Shown piece after piece: positions 25,876 through 36,177 of a stretch of DNA of 44,596 nucleotides; positions within the stretch are counted from its first letter, which is position 1, and each line of letters starts with the position of its first letter. Both the position numbers and the translations under genes were made by a program. Source of the stretch: Paracoccaceae bacterium (GTDB lineage: Bacteria > Pseudomonadota > Alphaproteobacteria > Rhodobacterales > Rhodobacteraceae); NCBI GenBank assembly GCA_902633655.1, contig CACPHA010000006.1, positions 1 through 44,596 on the forward strand. The letters are read 5' to 3'. The notes below the pieces were generated by a model. It had not been told where the DNA came from and ran no database searches. It worked only from the letters and a program-made list of their open reading frames with translations.

Positions 25876-26291
25876 TAAAACTTTAATAAATACCGAACCA
25901 GGTAGTAACTATATGTGTAAATGAATAAATATTTACGTTTCGATAAATTTTCGGTGGAAAATAACCTGAGATACCTGAAAAAACAGGTAACCTTATAAAT
26001 ATTCTGTTGTGTTCTGTCATCCTCCAACCTTGCATCAATCTAGTTGCCTTCACTAACACTTGATTAGTCGATAACCTGGAAGACAATTAACTTGGCAATT
26101 TAAACGGCCCAAACAAAAAGTATATCAGACGGACCGCATTGAGCCTCTAGTTAATTGCTTGCATCGTGCAACAAATAGTGTAAATACCGAACGTCTTTCC
26201 GCAAAAAGTTTTAATGCGCGGACTCTCGTGAGTAGGAGCGGAAGATTAACGTCTACTCGTTGAAACGTGCCAGAAGTGAAATGGAGAAAAC
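25876..26291 (+). promoter_or_regulatory. Gap and probable leader of the rpsF operon
   Basis: About 415 bases without coding frame. A weak promoter-like pair, TTGCAT and TAAATA with 16 bases between, lies near 26158-26185. Closer to rpsF, GAGTAG (26230-26235) can pair with CTACTC (26253-26258), enclosing GCGGAAG. In many bacteria the rpsF leader carries an S6:S18-binding hairpin for autoregulation; whether this hairpin is that element I cannot tell. Confidence 0.3.
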
Positions 26292-26654
26292 ATGCGTTTA
26301 TATGAGCATGTATTTATTTCGCGTCAGGATCTCACTGGCGCACAAGCAGAAGCGCTTTTAGAGCACTTCGGCCAAGTCCTTGAGGATAACGGTGGCAAAG
26401 TTCTTGAAAATGAATATTGGGGTCTCAAAACAATGGCCTACAAAATTAACAAGAACCGGAAAGGGCATTATACCTTCATGAAAACTAACGCTCCCGCAGA
26501 TGCAGTGCAGGAGATGGAGCGTCTTATGCGCCTGCATGAAGACGTAATGCGTGTGATGACAGTTAAAGTAGATAGTCATCAGGAAGGTCAATCGGTCCAA
26601 ATGCAAAAACGTGATGATCGTGAACGCGGCGAACGCCGCGAAAGACGCGACTAA
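26292..26654 (+). CDS. rpsF: 30S ribosomal protein S6
   Basis: 120 residues. S6 binds the 16S rRNA central domain as a heterodimer with S18. The N-terminus [16 protein letters not shown], the central [20 protein letters not shown], and a C-terminal Arg/Glu-rich extension (RGERRERRD) common in alphaproteobacteria are visible. GGAG sits six bases before the ATG. It is first of the rpsF-rpsR-rplI operon, with 23 bases to rpsR. Confidence 0.97.
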   Translation: MRLYEHVFISRQDLTGAQAEALLEHFGQVLEDNGGKVLENEYWGLKTMAYKINKNRKGHYTFMKTNAPADAVQEMERLMRLHEDVMRVMTVKVDSHQEGQSVQMQKRDDRERGERRERRD

Positions 26655-26677
26655 ATTGTCAGATAGGAAATTTTACC

Positions 26678-26905
26678 ATGGGTGCAAAACCATTTTTTCG
26701 TCGCCGCAAAGTCTGTCCGTTCTCTGGAGAAAGTGCGCCTTCGATCGATTACAAAGATACTAAACTTTTGCAGCGTTATATTTCAGAGCGCGGAAAGATT
26801 GTACCATCTCGCATAACAGCCGTTTCCGCCAAAAAGCAGCGTGAGCTGGCGCGTGCTATCAAGAGGGCGCGCTTTTTAGCCCTGTTACCATACGCTGTGA
26901 AATGA
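26678..26905 (+). CDS. rpsR: 30S ribosomal protein S18
   Basis: 75 residues, the normal size. Partner of S6 on the platform of the small subunit. Recognised by [32 protein letters not shown] and the C-terminal basic [15 protein letters not shown]. The ATG at 26678 follows ATAGGAAA. rplI starts 10 bases after its stop. Confidence 0.97.
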   Translation: MGAKPFFRRRKVCPFSGESAPSIDYKDTKLLQRYISERGKIVPSRITAVSAKKQRELARAIKRARFLALLPYAVK

Positions 26906-26915
26906 GGAGCAAAAA

Positions 26916-27551
26916 ATGCAAGTTATCCTAATGGAACGGGTGGCCAAACTCGGTCAAATGGGCGATATAGTAGACGTAAAACCAGGCTTTGCTCGTAACT
27001 ACCTTTTGCCTCAGGGCAAAGCACTCACTGCCTCAAATAAAAATATCGACAGCTTTAAAGCACAAAAAGCGCAGCTTGAAACACGAAACCTCGAGACGAA
27101 GAAAGAGGCGGAAGATATAGGGGCCCGCTTGGATGGTCAGACTTTCATTGTGATTCGCTCTGCCTCCGATGCCGGTGCCCTTTACGGATCGGTTACCCCA
27201 AGAGATGCAGCAGACGTAGCATCCGATAGCGGCTTCAGCATCGATCGCAAACAGGTTGCTTTGATCAAACCCATAAAAGAACTGGGGCTTCATGAAATGG
27301 AAGTGAGAATGCATCCTGAGGTTAGCGCTAAAATTGTTCTGAATGTGGCACGTTCTGAAGAAGAGGCCAAACTTCAAGCCACCGGTAAGTCAATTCAAGA
27401 ACTTGCTGCAGAAGAAGAGGCAGCTGCAGAGTTCGAGATTGCGGAGTTATTCGATGATATGGGTGCCGCAGCAGCAGAAGATTTGATGGAAGATTCTGAA
27501 CGTAATGATGATAATTCAGCAGCCGAGATCGCGGAAACTGAGGAAAACTGA
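26916..27551 (+). CDS. rplI: 50S ribosomal protein L9
   Basis: 211 residues, longer than the 149 of E. coli because of an acidic C-terminal extension rich in Glu, Ala and Asp (from about residue 150), as in other alphaproteobacteria. The N-terminal domain [17 protein letters not shown] and [16 protein letters not shown] is canonical; the connecting helix and the C-terminal RNA-binding domain ([29 protein letters not shown]) follow. AGGAG lies seven bases before the ATG. It ends the ribosomal operon; the space after it contains an independent promoter rather than a clear terminator. Confidence 0.97.
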   Translation: MQVILMERVAKLGQMGDIVDVKPGFARNYLLPQGKALTASNKNIDSFKAQKAQLETRNLETKKEAEDIGARLDGQTFIVIRSASDAGALYGSVTPRDAADVASDSGFSIDRKQVALIKPIKELGLHEMEVRMHPEVSAKIVLNVARSEEEAKLQATGKSIQELAAEEEAAAEFEIAELFDDMGAAAAEDLMEDSERNDDNSAAEIAETEEN

Positions 27552-27707
27552 AATCTAGTAAAGAGAGTTGCGAAAGCTAACCCTTAAATTGGTCGGCTTT
27601 CCTCCTCTATAACATAATTTTCTCAATTATTTCAAATTTATTACCCTAAGCGTAATAAGAGAAAAGTAATCTACACTAAAACTTATCTATTTTAAAAATT
27701 TTGCATG

Positions 27708-27736
27708 TTGACGTTATATAAAGGCGTCAATAATAT
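27708..27736 (+). promoter_or_regulatory. Sigma70-like promoter with embedded inverted repeat, upstream of ilvB
   Basis: TTGACG (27708-27713) and TAATAT (27731-27736) are separated by exactly 17 bases, the best promoter match I noticed in the window. The -35 box is also the left arm of a perfect inverted repeat TTGACG-N11-CGTCAA whose right arm (27725-27730) abuts the -10. A dyad in this position is a plausible operator for a repressor or activator. The regulator is unknown. Confidence 0.6.
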
Positions 27737-27742
27737 CTTTAA

Positions 27743-27862
27743 TAGTATTAAAAGAATTCAAGTTGCAAATGGTGCCGGCGAGCAAAATAGGAAACGCGCG
27801 GATGGGCTTGTAAGGGACACTTACGCCTAACCATGCGCCCTCGAAAAATCGAGGGTTTTTTT
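27743..27862 (+). ncRNA. Structured leader or small RNA between rplI and ilvB
   Basis: From the predicted start near 27743 to the terminator at 27862 the transcript would be about 120 nt. It can form one branched stem: GCGC (27796-27799) with GCGC (27835-27838), TGGGC (27803-27807) with GCCTA (27825-27829), and GTAAG (27810-27814) with CTTAC (27820-27824), capped by GGACA. An intrinsic terminator follows at once. A 14-codon ORF (ATG 27769, ending TAA inside the inner stem) reads MVPASKIGNARMGL; it lacks the run of Ile/Val/Leu codons expected of a classic ilv attenuator peptide. It is either an attenuation leader of ilvB or a free-standing small RNA. I do not recognise it as SRP RNA, 6S RNA, tmRNA or a known riboswitch. 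Confidence 0.5.
27838..27862 (+). terminator. Intrinsic terminator upstream of ilvB
   Basis: Perfect 7-base stem CCCTCGA/TCGAGGG (27838-27844, 27849-27855) with an AAAA loop, followed by seven T's (27856-27862). It is 62 bases before the ilvB start codon. No good promoter is visible between it and ilvB, so ilvB may depend on read-through, which would make this a regulated terminator. Confidence 0.88.
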
Positions 27863-27924
27863 ATGCCGATGAGAATGCGATAAAGCGCGTTTTAATTTGC
27901 GTGCTATACATATGGAGCATAGAT

Positions 27925-29682
27925 ATGTCTGGCCAGATGACCGGAGCAAAAATGGTAATTCAAGCCCTGCGGGAACAGGGTGTTGACACGATCTTTGGAT
28001 ATCCTGGTGGTGCCGTACTACCAATCTATGATGCAGTCTTTGAGCAAAGTGATATTCGTCATTACCTTGTGCGGCACGAACAAGGGGCGGTTCACGCTGC
28101 AGAAGGCTACGCGCGTTCCACCGGCAAACCAGGGGTTGTTCTGGTTACATCAGGCCCCGGCGCTACTAACGCTGTCACCGGAATGACGGATGCGCTTATG
28201 GACTCAATTCCAATTGTTGTTCTAACAGGTCAGGTTCCAACTTTTATGATCGGTTCAGATGCCTTTCAAGAGGCAGATACTGTTGGCATCACTCGTCCAT
28301 GTACCAAGCACAACTGGTTAGTTAAAGACACTGCTGAGCTGTCCGGAATCATTCACGAAGCCTTTCATGTAGCAACAGCAGGTCGTCCGGGCCCAGTATT
28401 GGTTGATATTCCGAAAGATGTTCAATTTGCATCCGCTGAATATAGTCCAAAAACTAAGGCTATTGTAAAACGTTATGCACCTCGCCTTAAAGGTGATATC
28501 GATCAGATAACAAAGTTGGTTAAGGCAATAGAAGAGGCAGAGCGTCCGATTTTATATACGGGCGGTGGCGTAATCAATGCAGGCCTTTCTGCAAGTAAAC
28601 TTTTAAGAGAACTTGTAGACACCTCTGGCTTTCCAATAACATCAACTTTAATGGGGCTTGGCTGCTATCCAGCATCAGGACAACATTGGCTTGGTATGTT
28701 GGGAATGCACGGGCTTTATGAAGCCAATATGGCTATGCATGACTGTGATCTAATGATAAATATCGGCGCGCGTTTTGACGACAGGATTACGGGTCGGATA
28801 GATGCTTTCAGCCCTCATTCAAAGAAAGCCCATATTGATATTGATCCATCCTCCATCAATAAGGTTATACGGACGGATATCTCCATAATTGGGGATGTCT
28901 CTCATGTACTAGAAGACTTACTGAGGGTCTGGAAGGCTAGAGGAAGTAAAACGAATGTTGGTGGTCTAAAAAAGTGGTGGGCAAAAATTAGTGAATGGAA
29001 AAAGGTCAAATGCCTAGACTTTAAGCAATCTGGAAAGTCGATTAAACCACAGTATGCCATTTCTAGACTGGAGCAACTTACTAAACATCGCAAAGATAGG
29101 TTCATTTGCACTGAAGTGGGTCAGCACCAGATGTGGGCAGCTCAGTATCTTGACTTTGAAAACCCAAATCAATGGATGACATCGGGTGGTCTCGGCACCA
29201 TGGGATATGGATTTCCAGCCTCAATCGGAGTCCAAGTTGCTCACCCTGATGCCTTGGTCATTAACGTTGCCGGCGAGGCTAGCTGGTTGATGAATATGCA
29301 GGAAATGGGTACTGCAGTTCAGTATCGTTTGCCTGTTAAACAATTTATTCTTAATAATGAACGGCTTGGTATGGTGCGCCAATGGCAAGAACTTCTTCAT
29401 GGCGAACGGTATTCTCATAGTTGGTCAGAGGCCTTGCCCGACTTTGTAAAACTAGCCGAAGCCTTTGGAGCAAAAGGCATAATATGCACGGATAGTAATG
29501 ACTTGGACGATGCTATAATGGAAATGCTGGATTATGACGGTCCGGTTATTTTCGATTGTATAGTTGAAAAGCATGAAAACTGCTTCCCAATGATCCCGTC
29601 AGGTGAACCTCACAACAAAATGTTGCTTGGTCAATCTAGTACAAAGGATACGATTGGTGATAGTGGCGCTGTCCTGGTTTGA
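27925..29682 (+). CDS. ilvB: Acetolactate synthase large subunit
   Basis: 585 residues from the ATG at 27925 with TGGAG upstream; the in-frame GTG at 27901 lacks similarity. A ThDP enzyme condensing pyruvate with pyruvate or 2-ketobutyrate at the head of Val/Leu/Ile synthesis. The catalytic glutamate is Glu52 in [18 protein letters not shown]-domain and herbicide-site segments such as [19 protein letters not shown] are present. The ThDP/Mg motif, usually GD(G/A)S, reads GEAS with Glu451 in place of Asp, then [21 protein letters not shown] believe this GEAS form is shared by related Rhodobacterales. The small subunit gene ilvH follows by 43 bases. Possible control by the terminator upstream. 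Confidence 0.95.
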   Translation: MSGQMTGAKMVIQALREQGVDTIFGYPGGAVLPIYDAVFEQSDIRHYLVRHEQGAVHAAEGYARSTGKPGVVLVTSGPGATNAVTGMTDALMDSIPIVVLTGQVPTFMIGSDAFQEADTVGITRPCTKHNWLVKDTAELSGIIHEAFHVATAGRPGPVLVDIPKDVQFASAEYSPKTKAIVKRYAPRLKGDIDQITKLVKAIEEAERPILYTGGGVINAGLSASKLLRELVDTSGFPITSTLMGLGCYPASGQHWLGMLGMHGLYEANMAMHDCDLMINIGARFDDRITGRIDAFSPHSKKAHIDIDPSSINKVIRTDISIIGDVSHVLEDLLRVWKARGSKTNVGGLKKWWAKISEWKKVKCLDFKQSGKSIKPQYAISRLEQLTKHRKDRFICTEVGQHQMWAAQYLDFENPNQWMTSGGLGTMGYGFPASIGVQVAHPDALVINVAGEASWLMNMQEMGTAVQYRLPVKQFILNNERLGMVRQWQELLHGERYSHSWSEALPDFVKLAEAFGAKGIICTDSNDLDDAIMEMLDYDGPVIFDCIVEKHENCFPMIPSGEPHNKMLLGQSSTKDTIGDSGAVLV

Positions 29683-29725
29683 ATGCGTTCGTTTACGGCT
29701 AACAGAAAGAATTGGAACTACGGTC

Positions 29726-30286
29726 ATGTCAGCCCTGAAAATAAAAAAAGGTTCATCCAAGCATTCTGCCTATAATCTAAGACCAAATTATGACACTCTT
29801 ATTGAATCTCATACACTTGCGATTTTAGTAGACAACGAAGCAGGAGTCTTAGCACGAGTAATCGGTCTATTTTCTGGACGCGGCTACAATATAGACAGCC
29901 TCACAGTAGCGGAAGTGGATCATGAGGGAAGACTTAGCCGCATAACAATTGTTACCAGCGGAACGCCACAAGTTATTGAACAGATCAAAGCGCAACTGGG
30001 TCGCATAGTACCAGTTCATGAGGTTCATGATTTAACTGTTGAAGGTGCATTTGTTGAGCGGGAACTTGCACTTTTGAAGGTAAGTGGTCAGGGTGAAAAG
30101 CGCGTAGAGGCATTACGCTTAGCCGATATCTTTCGGGCCAATGTGGTCGATAGCACTCTTGAAAGTTTTGTGTTTCAGCTAATCGGCACTCCAGACAAAA
30201 TCGATGCCTTTGCCGATCTCATGCAACCCTTAGGTTTGAGAGAAATTGTACGCACAGGCGTAGCTGCCATTTCAAGAGGCGCTTAG
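29726..30286 (+). CDS. ilvH: Acetolactate synthase small (regulatory) subunit
   Basis: 186 residues from the ATG at 29726 (MSALKIKKGSS); the frame extends upstream inside ilvB without similarity. The N-terminal ACT domain HTLAILVDNEAGVLARVIGL and FSGRGYNIDSLTVAEV binds valine for feedback inhibition in the family, and the second domain contains ERELALLKVSG and a C-terminal LREIVRTGVAAISRG. It activates and confers regulation on IlvB. No terminator with a clear stem was seen after it, and about 0.75 kb of unassigned sequence follows. Confidence 0.95.
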   Translation: MSALKIKKGSSKHSAYNLRPNYDTLIESHTLAILVDNEAGVLARVIGLFSGRGYNIDSLTVAEVDHEGRLSRITIVTSGTPQVIEQIKAQLGRIVPVHEVHDLTVEGAFVERELALLKVSGQGEKRVEALRLADIFRANVVDSTLESFVFQLIGTPDKIDAFADLMQPLGLREIVRTGVAAISRGA

Positions 30287-31049
30287 TTTGCGATTATTTT
30301 CCTTGCAACCAGAAGAGATGTCGTGTCATACCTTTGATATATTTTAGTGGGTTTTGTGAGTTGAACAAGTTTTAGTATGAAGCTGAAATTATGAAGCTTT
30401 GTGAAGTAGTTAACGCGTACGTTTTCCCCCAATCATCTCTCGTGGTCGAAACTTTTATTCCTCTTAAAAGTGGTTTAACGAACACATCAGGACGCCGAGC
30501 CTAAAATTCAATTCGCAAAAACTTCATAAATTTGACTTATTTGACTGTAATCATGAACGCTACGTTAATCAAAAGATTTAAATCTAGACGGAAAATCAAC
30601 AACTCTTACTTCACGTAAAAAGTGATTAAAAAATAGTACGATGTTTAATATTATTTACCAATGGATTGAAAACCGCCTCATCGCTAACAACTTCAGTTAC
30701 ATCAAGCTCAGAATTTCATAGAACTTTATCAATTTCTGCGAATTACTTTTACCGTGCTATTTCGATAAGTGGGGTAAGGAAGCGTTAACCTTAAATGTAA
30801 ATGATATTTTCGGAATTGTAAGGATGGGTTGAAAATTGTTAATATTTTATTTAATATGAGAAAAATTAGGTAGTTAAAAGATCCTATCGCTTCGCACTTT
30901 TATCTGAGAACCAATCTAATCACATCAACTATTTTGCTAAGTTTGTTGTCCTGACCAAAGAGCGTTCATAAACTAACAGAATTAAAGCAAACTATCATAT
31001 AATCTCTTAGTAGGTAACTCAATTAGAATAAAGATAATATAAGCCACAG
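30287..31049. other. Unassigned AT-rich gap
   Basis: About 760 bases with stops in every frame on both strands and no tRNA, terminator or family motif that I can see. It may be an older, further decayed gene, as the neighbouring Rieske remnant is still readable. Confidence 0.4.
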
Positions 31050-32096
31050 ACGTGCAAACCGTTCGCCAGAGGATTGCCTCATGCCCTTTATACTGACCAC
31101 GAAATATACGAAGAAGAAAAAAAGTGCTATCGTTTGATAAGTGGGCGAGACTTGCCGCTGCATCGGACGTTACTTCACATGGTGACGCAGTTCCTTTACC
31201 TTTTGTTTGACTTCCTCTTCTTTTAATAAAAGGCAAGGGGGAATACGGGTGTTCCAAAATACCTGTCGACATCGAGGGGTGAATTTAGTTGAAAAGTGTG
31301 GTAAAATCGATGGCTCTATTAGGCGTCCATACCATAGCTGTTGCTAAAGCACAGATGGCAATCTAGTCAGCACACCAACTGTGAGTGACTCTGGTTGCAA
31401 TCTTCATGAAAATATAAAACGGTTCAAACTAGGTCTAGTTGAAATCCCTAGTTATATCTGACGCGATGTTTTTTGGATTAATGTGAACAATGATGCTCCT
31501 AAATTCGAGACTGTAATATCCCATGAAATTTCTCAACGGTCAGAATTTGAGCAGCCATTGTATAATGGAAGCACAGATAGTCGATCCGATTTGCGCCGGA
31601 AATGCAATTGGGAACTAACTGTAGAAAATCACTGCGAGAGCTACCACTTACCATGGTTTCATCCGAGTCCTAATTCGTATTCTCGTTTAAAAGATCATTA
31701 TAATATTGAAAGAACGAGCGTTTATTCTGGAAAAGGCACTCGCGCCTACTGGTAATTGACTCAGCGTGATGGTATAATATTTCCAAATCGTTCATTATTT
31801 TCTACAAGGTGTGACGGAGCAGAATCTCTCGCAATTTATCCAAACGTTTTACTGGGAACACTTCGCGATCATGCGTTTGCGGTCATTCTCACTCTCGGTG
31901 GTCCAGAGAAGACAATTGAAAGGCAGTTTTTGAGGGGGATATCTTGGTGGTTTAAGGGATACAAAGTGGAAGGCATGGAATGGCATTTGACGGGGGAAAA
32001 TTCTCTTCGGTAATGGACAGACCAACACATTTTTTTCATGATTGTGCTGCAAGGCAGCTTGAGGCAACACGCGCTCACGAGATTATTAGCAGATAG
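31050..32096 (+). pseudogene. Eroded Rieske-type ring-hydroxylating/demethylating oxygenase alpha subunit
   Basis: Pieces in three frames align in order with a Rieske oxygenase. N-terminal ALYTDHEIYEEEKK; KWARLAAASDVTSHGDAV; IRVFQNTCRHRGVNLVEKCG then IDGSIRRPYHS, the [2Fe-2S] site in which the second cluster cysteine (CPYH) has become Arg; LGLVEIPSYI, stop, RDVFWINVNNDAPKFE; NWELTVENHCESYHLPWFHP, carrying the mononuclear-iron histidines in the HxxxxH pattern; NSYSRLKDHYNI; ESLAIYPNVLLGTLRDHAFA; and finally SSVMDRPTHFFHD ending at TAG 32094-32096. I count four internal stops and three frame changes (near 31120, 31230 and 31990). It resembles the glycine-betaine/stachydrine-type monooxygenases of marine bacteria, but substrate is a guess. 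The start is approximate. The 288 bases after it, up to murC, hold nothing I recognise. Confidence 0.85.
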
Positions 32097-32384
32097 CTCC
32101 AAAATTCAAGCTGATATACTCGTTATCCGCGAATCTCAAGACGAAGTGCAGTTTTGCGAACTATACGCTAAAGTCTTATACTCAACTAATAATCTTGATG
32201 AAGCTTGATTCCTTGCCACTCATGCCTACGTTTTTGCGTGACAATGCGACCATCATCTACCAGAAGAATTAAACAACTTTATGATACGACATGGAAGAGA
32301 AGAATAGTTTCTATTCAAATACCCCTTATTTTCTCTAACCAACTAATATTACGCACCGTTAAAAATTACCAATAACTGTCGGGA

Positions 32385-33776
32385 TCATAGTCGAGCGGGA
32401 ATACCATTCGCCCAAGTGCTTATGGTACCAGCACCCAAGAAAACAACCATATCACCAGATTTTGTGTTGGCAGTGATTAATCTAGCCAGATCTTTTTCAC
32501 CTTCCAGCGCGATTGCTTTACGGTGTCCGTGCTGGATCAAACCTTCTACTAAGTCATCGCGGCTTGCACCCTTGATGGGCTCCTCACCTGCTCCAAAAAC
32601 CTCTGCTATAATAACAATATCTGCATCGTTAAAACAGCTACAAAAGTCTTCAAACAAAGAATGAAGTCTAGAATATCTGTGAGGTTGATGGACCGCAATC
32701 ACTCTTCCTCCGCATGCCTGACGAGCAGCCTTTAACACTGCAGAGATCTCAACTGGATGATGACCATAGTCATCGATGATGCTTACACCGCCTACTTCAG
32801 CTATTTTCGTAAATCGTCTGTTTACCCCTTTGAAACTTGCCAATGCTGTCCGGATTTCCTTCTCTCGCATACCTAAATGGTGAGCAACACCAATAGCAGA
32901 GAGTGCGTTTAACACATTGTGCTCACCTATCATTGGAAGACAACAATCTTCAATTATCCAGCCCTCAGTGCGAAGCACCACATCAAATTTGGAAAACCCG
33001 TTCCGGTATGTAAGGTTTATAGCACGCACATCGGCCTGGAGGTTAAATCCATAAGTTAAAACTTTTCTGTCTTTGATTTTACCGACCAGCGACTGAACCT
33101 CAGGGTGGTCTGTGCAGCAGATCGCCAGCCCATAAAACGGTATGTTAGAAACAAAATCAACAAAGCCTTGACGCAGGTTATCAAAATCACCCCAATGATC
33201 CATGTGTTCGGGATCAATATTGGTGACCACCGCGATAGTAGCCGGAAGGCGGTTAAAAGTGCCATCGCTTTCGTCAGCCTCTACTACCATCCAATCTCCT
33301 TGCCCAACCCGCGCATTTGAACCATAGGCATGAATAATTCCACCGTTTATAACCGTTGGATCAAGCTGCCCAGCATCAAGCAAGGTTGCTACCATTGTGG
33401 TTGTAGTTGTTTTGCCATGCGTTCCAGCAATCGCCACATTAGATTTCAACCTCATTAATTCAGCAAGCATTTCAGCGCGGCGTACTACTGGCAACCCCAT
33501 CTGGCGCGCACCATCAAGTTCCGGGTTTCCAGGCTTAATAGCAGAGGAAATTACTACTACTTCCACTTCCAGAAGGTTTTCAATACTTTGGTCGATGAAG
33601 ATTGTGACTCCCAATCTCTCAAGCCGCTCCGTAATCCTTGATGCTTTCAAGTCAGAGCCTTGAACCTTATAACCCAAATTCAACAAAACCTCTGCAATTC
33701 CCGACATACCAATTCCACCAATCCCAACAAAATGAATTGGGCCAACGTCTATAGGAAGCTTTGTTGCCGCAGTCAT
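32385..33776 (-). CDS. murC: UDP-N-acetylmuramate--L-alanine ligase MurC
   Basis: 463 residues. Adds L-Ala to UDP-MurNAc, the first Mur ligase step. Visible: N-terminal [21 protein letters not shown] loop [46 protein letters not shown] and HQPHRYSR. It starts three bases after the murG stop. In most relatives the cluster goes on with murB, ddlB, ftsQ, ftsA and ftsZ; here it ends and a degenerate oxygenase gene follows. Confidence 0.96.
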   Translation of the reverse strand: MTAATKLPIDVGPIHFVGIGGIGMSGIAEVLLNLGYKVQGSDLKASRITERLERLGVTIFIDQSIENLLEVEVVVISSAIKPGNPELDGARQMGLPVVRRAEMLAELMRLKSNVAIAGTHGKTTTTTMVATLLDAGQLDPTVINGGIIHAYGSNARVGQGDWMVVEADESDGTFNRLPATIAVVTNIDPEHMDHWGDFDNLRQGFVDFVSNIPFYGLAICCTDHPEVQSLVGKIKDRKVLTYGFNLQADVRAINLTYRNGFSKFDVVLRTEGWIIEDCCLPMIGEHNVLNALSAIGVAHHLGMREKEIRTALASFKGVNRRFTKIAEVGGVSIIDDYGHHPVEISAVLKAARQACGGRVIAVHQPHRYSRLHSLFEDFCSCFNDADIVIIAEVFGAGEEPIKGASRDDLVEGLIQHGHRKAIALEGEKDLARLITANTKSGDMVVFLGAGTISTWANGIPARL

Positions 33777-33779
33777 AAA

Positions 33780-34874
33780 CTATGTCTTTCCGTTAAGCGT
33801 GATAACTTCTTCTGCAAGCCGATCTGTCGCATTAGCTAGGCCACATGCTTTCGCATTTTTTGCCATCTGACTAGCACGCTGGGGGTCGGTAAAAAAACTA
33901 TTCAGTAATTTGGTAAGTGACTTCACATTAAAGTCATTTTCCTCAACCATAATTGCGCCGTGGCCGTCCACAAGTCCACGCGCGTTAGCGTGCTGCTCCC
34001 GTCTTATCGCAACAGCAAGCGGGACCAGAATTGATGGACGCCCAATTACCGAAATATCTGCAACTGAAGAGGCTCCCGAGCGGCAAATAACCAATTGTGC
34101 CTTTGACATGCGGGCAGGCAGATCCACAAAAAATGGCTCTACCTCTGCTAAAATACCATGTTTTAGGTAATAATTTTCAACTCGTTCACGATCCTCTAGG
34201 CGGACTTGCTGAGAAATACGTAATGCCTTCAAGAGATCGCATGGTAATTCCGCAAAGGCTCGAGGAACGACATCGGACAAAATGCGCGCACCCTGCGATC
34301 CACCAAATACCAATACAGACATAGGGTATCCGCCAGGAGGCCTATAGCTTACACGTGATAGTTCCTTTACAGCTGTACGAACCGGATTTCCCGTATACAC
34401 ACCGCAAGTGCCTTCGGGTAGTTCAGTTGGCCAAATCCCAAAAGCCACTTTGTTGACGCGTTTCGCAAAAATTTGGTTCACTTTACCCAAGACACCATTT
34501 TGTTCATGTAGCATGCGAGGCAAACCCAAAAGAGTTGCTGCGCTCAAGGCAGGAATACTAGGGTATCCTCCAAAACCAACCACGACAGAAGGCCGCTCTA
34601 CCAGAATTTTTGCCAACATCATCAAAATTCCAATCGCGATTGCAAAGGGAGTAACCAATTTTGCAAAAATCCCACCACGGGCAAAGGTTGCAGATAAATT
34701 TACCTCAATCTCAACCTCTTTGGGAAATCCTCTTGTATAGTTTGCACCACGCCGGTCAGTTGAGAGTTTAACGCGCCAACCTCGATCTAACATTGCCTCG
34801 GCAAGAGCTTGGGCCGGAAACATATGTCCCCCAGTACCACCAGCCGCTAAAACGAGAAGTGGGACTTTGCTCAT
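33780..34874 (-). CDS. murG: MurG, lipid II-forming N-acetylglucosaminyltransferase
   Basis: 364 residues. Adds GlcNAc to lipid I on the inner leaflet. The N-terminal glycine-rich loop is [20 protein letters not shown], then [35 protein letters not shown], and the donor-binding [20 protein letters not shown]. Its ATG overlaps the ftsW stop (ATGA), so the two are probably translationally coupled. The TAG at 33780-33782 lies just before murC. Confidence 0.96.
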   Translation of the reverse strand: MSKVPLLVLAAGGTGGHMFPAQALAEAMLDRGWRVKLSTDRRGANYTRGFPKEVEIEVNLSATFARGGIFAKLVTPFAIAIGILMMLAKILVERPSVVVGFGGYPSIPALSAATLLGLPRMLHEQNGVLGKVNQIFAKRVNKVAFGIWPTELPEGTCGVYTGNPVRTAVKELSRVSYRPPGGYPMSVLVFGGSQGARILSDVVPRAFAELPCDLLKALRISQQVRLEDRERVENYYLKHGILAEVEPFFVDLPARMSKAQLVICRSGASSVADISVIGRPSILVPLAVAIRREQHANARGLVDGHGAIMVEENDFNVKSLTKLLNSFFTDPQRASQMAKNAKACGLANATDRLAEEVITLNGKT

Positions 34875-36037
34875 CTACGTCTGCCCACCATTATATCAGT
34901 AATATCCTTTTGAGGGCGAGATCGTGTAAATGCTAGCAGCATGCCTATCGCAATCCCTCCTGCGATCAATGATGAGCCGCCGTAACTGACGAACGGCAGG
35001 GTCATCCCTTTCGCTGGAAGCAATCGTGCCGCTACGCCAATATTAATAACCGCTTGAATGGCAAACATCGCCAAAATACCAGTTCCAGCCAGTCGTGGGA
35101 AGGGATCCCGCTCTAGCATTAAACGCTGTAGCGAACTTATTACAATCCCAGCATAAATCGCGATAATTATAGCGACAAGAACAAACCCATATTCCTCTGC
35201 CGCAACGGCGATAATGAAATCTGTGTGCGCATCAGGGAGCGACCATTTGACAACACCTTCACCTACACCAACCCCAAGGAACCCTCCCTCTTGAATAGCA
35301 TTCGTTGCATAGCCAATTTGAGTTCTAGGGTCGATATCTGGGGACAAAAAGCCGTCGATTCGCCGCGCGAAATGTTCAGATGCCCTGTAGGCAAAGCTTC
35401 CACAGGCAACCACAGCCCCAGCCACACCGATTAACAATATCAGTGGCGCACCTGAAACAAAATAAATCACACCCCAGCAAAAAATTATTAGGCAAGCCTG
35501 CCCAAAATCCGGCTGCAAAACCAAGATTACTGAAACAGCTAATGCCAATACCAAAGACCAAAGTTTACCGGGGGGACCATTTATTTCCGCGGAAGCCGCC
35601 ATCAACCAAGCGGTTACTATAATGAATCCAGGCTTTAGGAACTCCGAGGGCTGTAAAGACGCAAATCCGAGTGAATACCACCGGATAGACCCTTTACCGA
35701 AATCCGTCCCAAAATAGGGTAATAGTGCCGTTGCTAAAAAGGTTGCCAAAAATCCAAGTACGGCCAAACGCCTTACTATATTCACGGATAAAAGTGAGGT
35801 GACTAACATAGCCAAAAGTGCTACACTACCAAAAAAAATCTGACGCTGTACATAATGGAATGGGCTAAAACCATTTTTTTCTGCCAAAGGAGGCGACGAG
35901 GCAAAACCAAGTAACAGACCGATCGCAAAAAGAATAAAAATTGACGATAACGTCCATTTATCGATTGTCCGCCACCATTTTGAAACAATCGGTTCACCGC
36001 TCGCGGTGGGTACCGAACCATATACCATTTCCGTCAT
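34871..36037 (-). CDS. ftsW: FtsW, septal SEDS peptidoglycan glycosyltransferase
   Basis: 388 residues with about ten membrane segments. SEDS-family protein that works with the class B PBP FtsI (also in this cluster) to make septal peptidoglycan. Signatures: [69 protein letters not shown] cytoplasmic N-terminus of about 30 residues precedes the first helix ([17 protein letters not shown]). About 140 bases separate it from the murD stop, the largest space inside the cluster, so an internal promoter is possible. Confidence 0.96.
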   Translation of the reverse strand: MTEMVYGSVPTASGEPIVSKWWRTIDKWTLSSIFILFAIGLLLGFASSPPLAEKNGFSPFHYVQRQIFFGSVALLAMLVTSLLSVNIVRRLAVLGFLATFLATALLPYFGTDFGKGSIRWYSLGFASLQPSEFLKPGFIIVTAWLMAASAEINGPPGKLWSLVLALAVSVILVLQPDFGQACLIIFCWGVIYFVSGAPLILLIGVAGAVVACGSFAYRASEHFARRIDGFLSPDIDPRTQIGYATNAIQEGGFLGVGVGEGVVKWSLPDAHTDFIIAVAAEEYGFVLVAIIIAIYAGIVISSLQRLMLERDPFPRLAGTGILAMFAIQAVINIGVAARLLPAKGMTLPFVSYGGSSLIAGGIAIGMLLAFTRSRPQKDITDIMVGRRR

Positions 36038-36177
36038 ATGAACTGCCTGAATTTTGCCTGTTTTTGGCCCATTAGCGGACTCTTGGGAATACCTTACTCA
36101 AATTGGGAACCATTGGGAAGAAAAACATACAAAATCTGTTATAAATCCCTCCGTTTAGTGCTGATTTTTACAAAACT

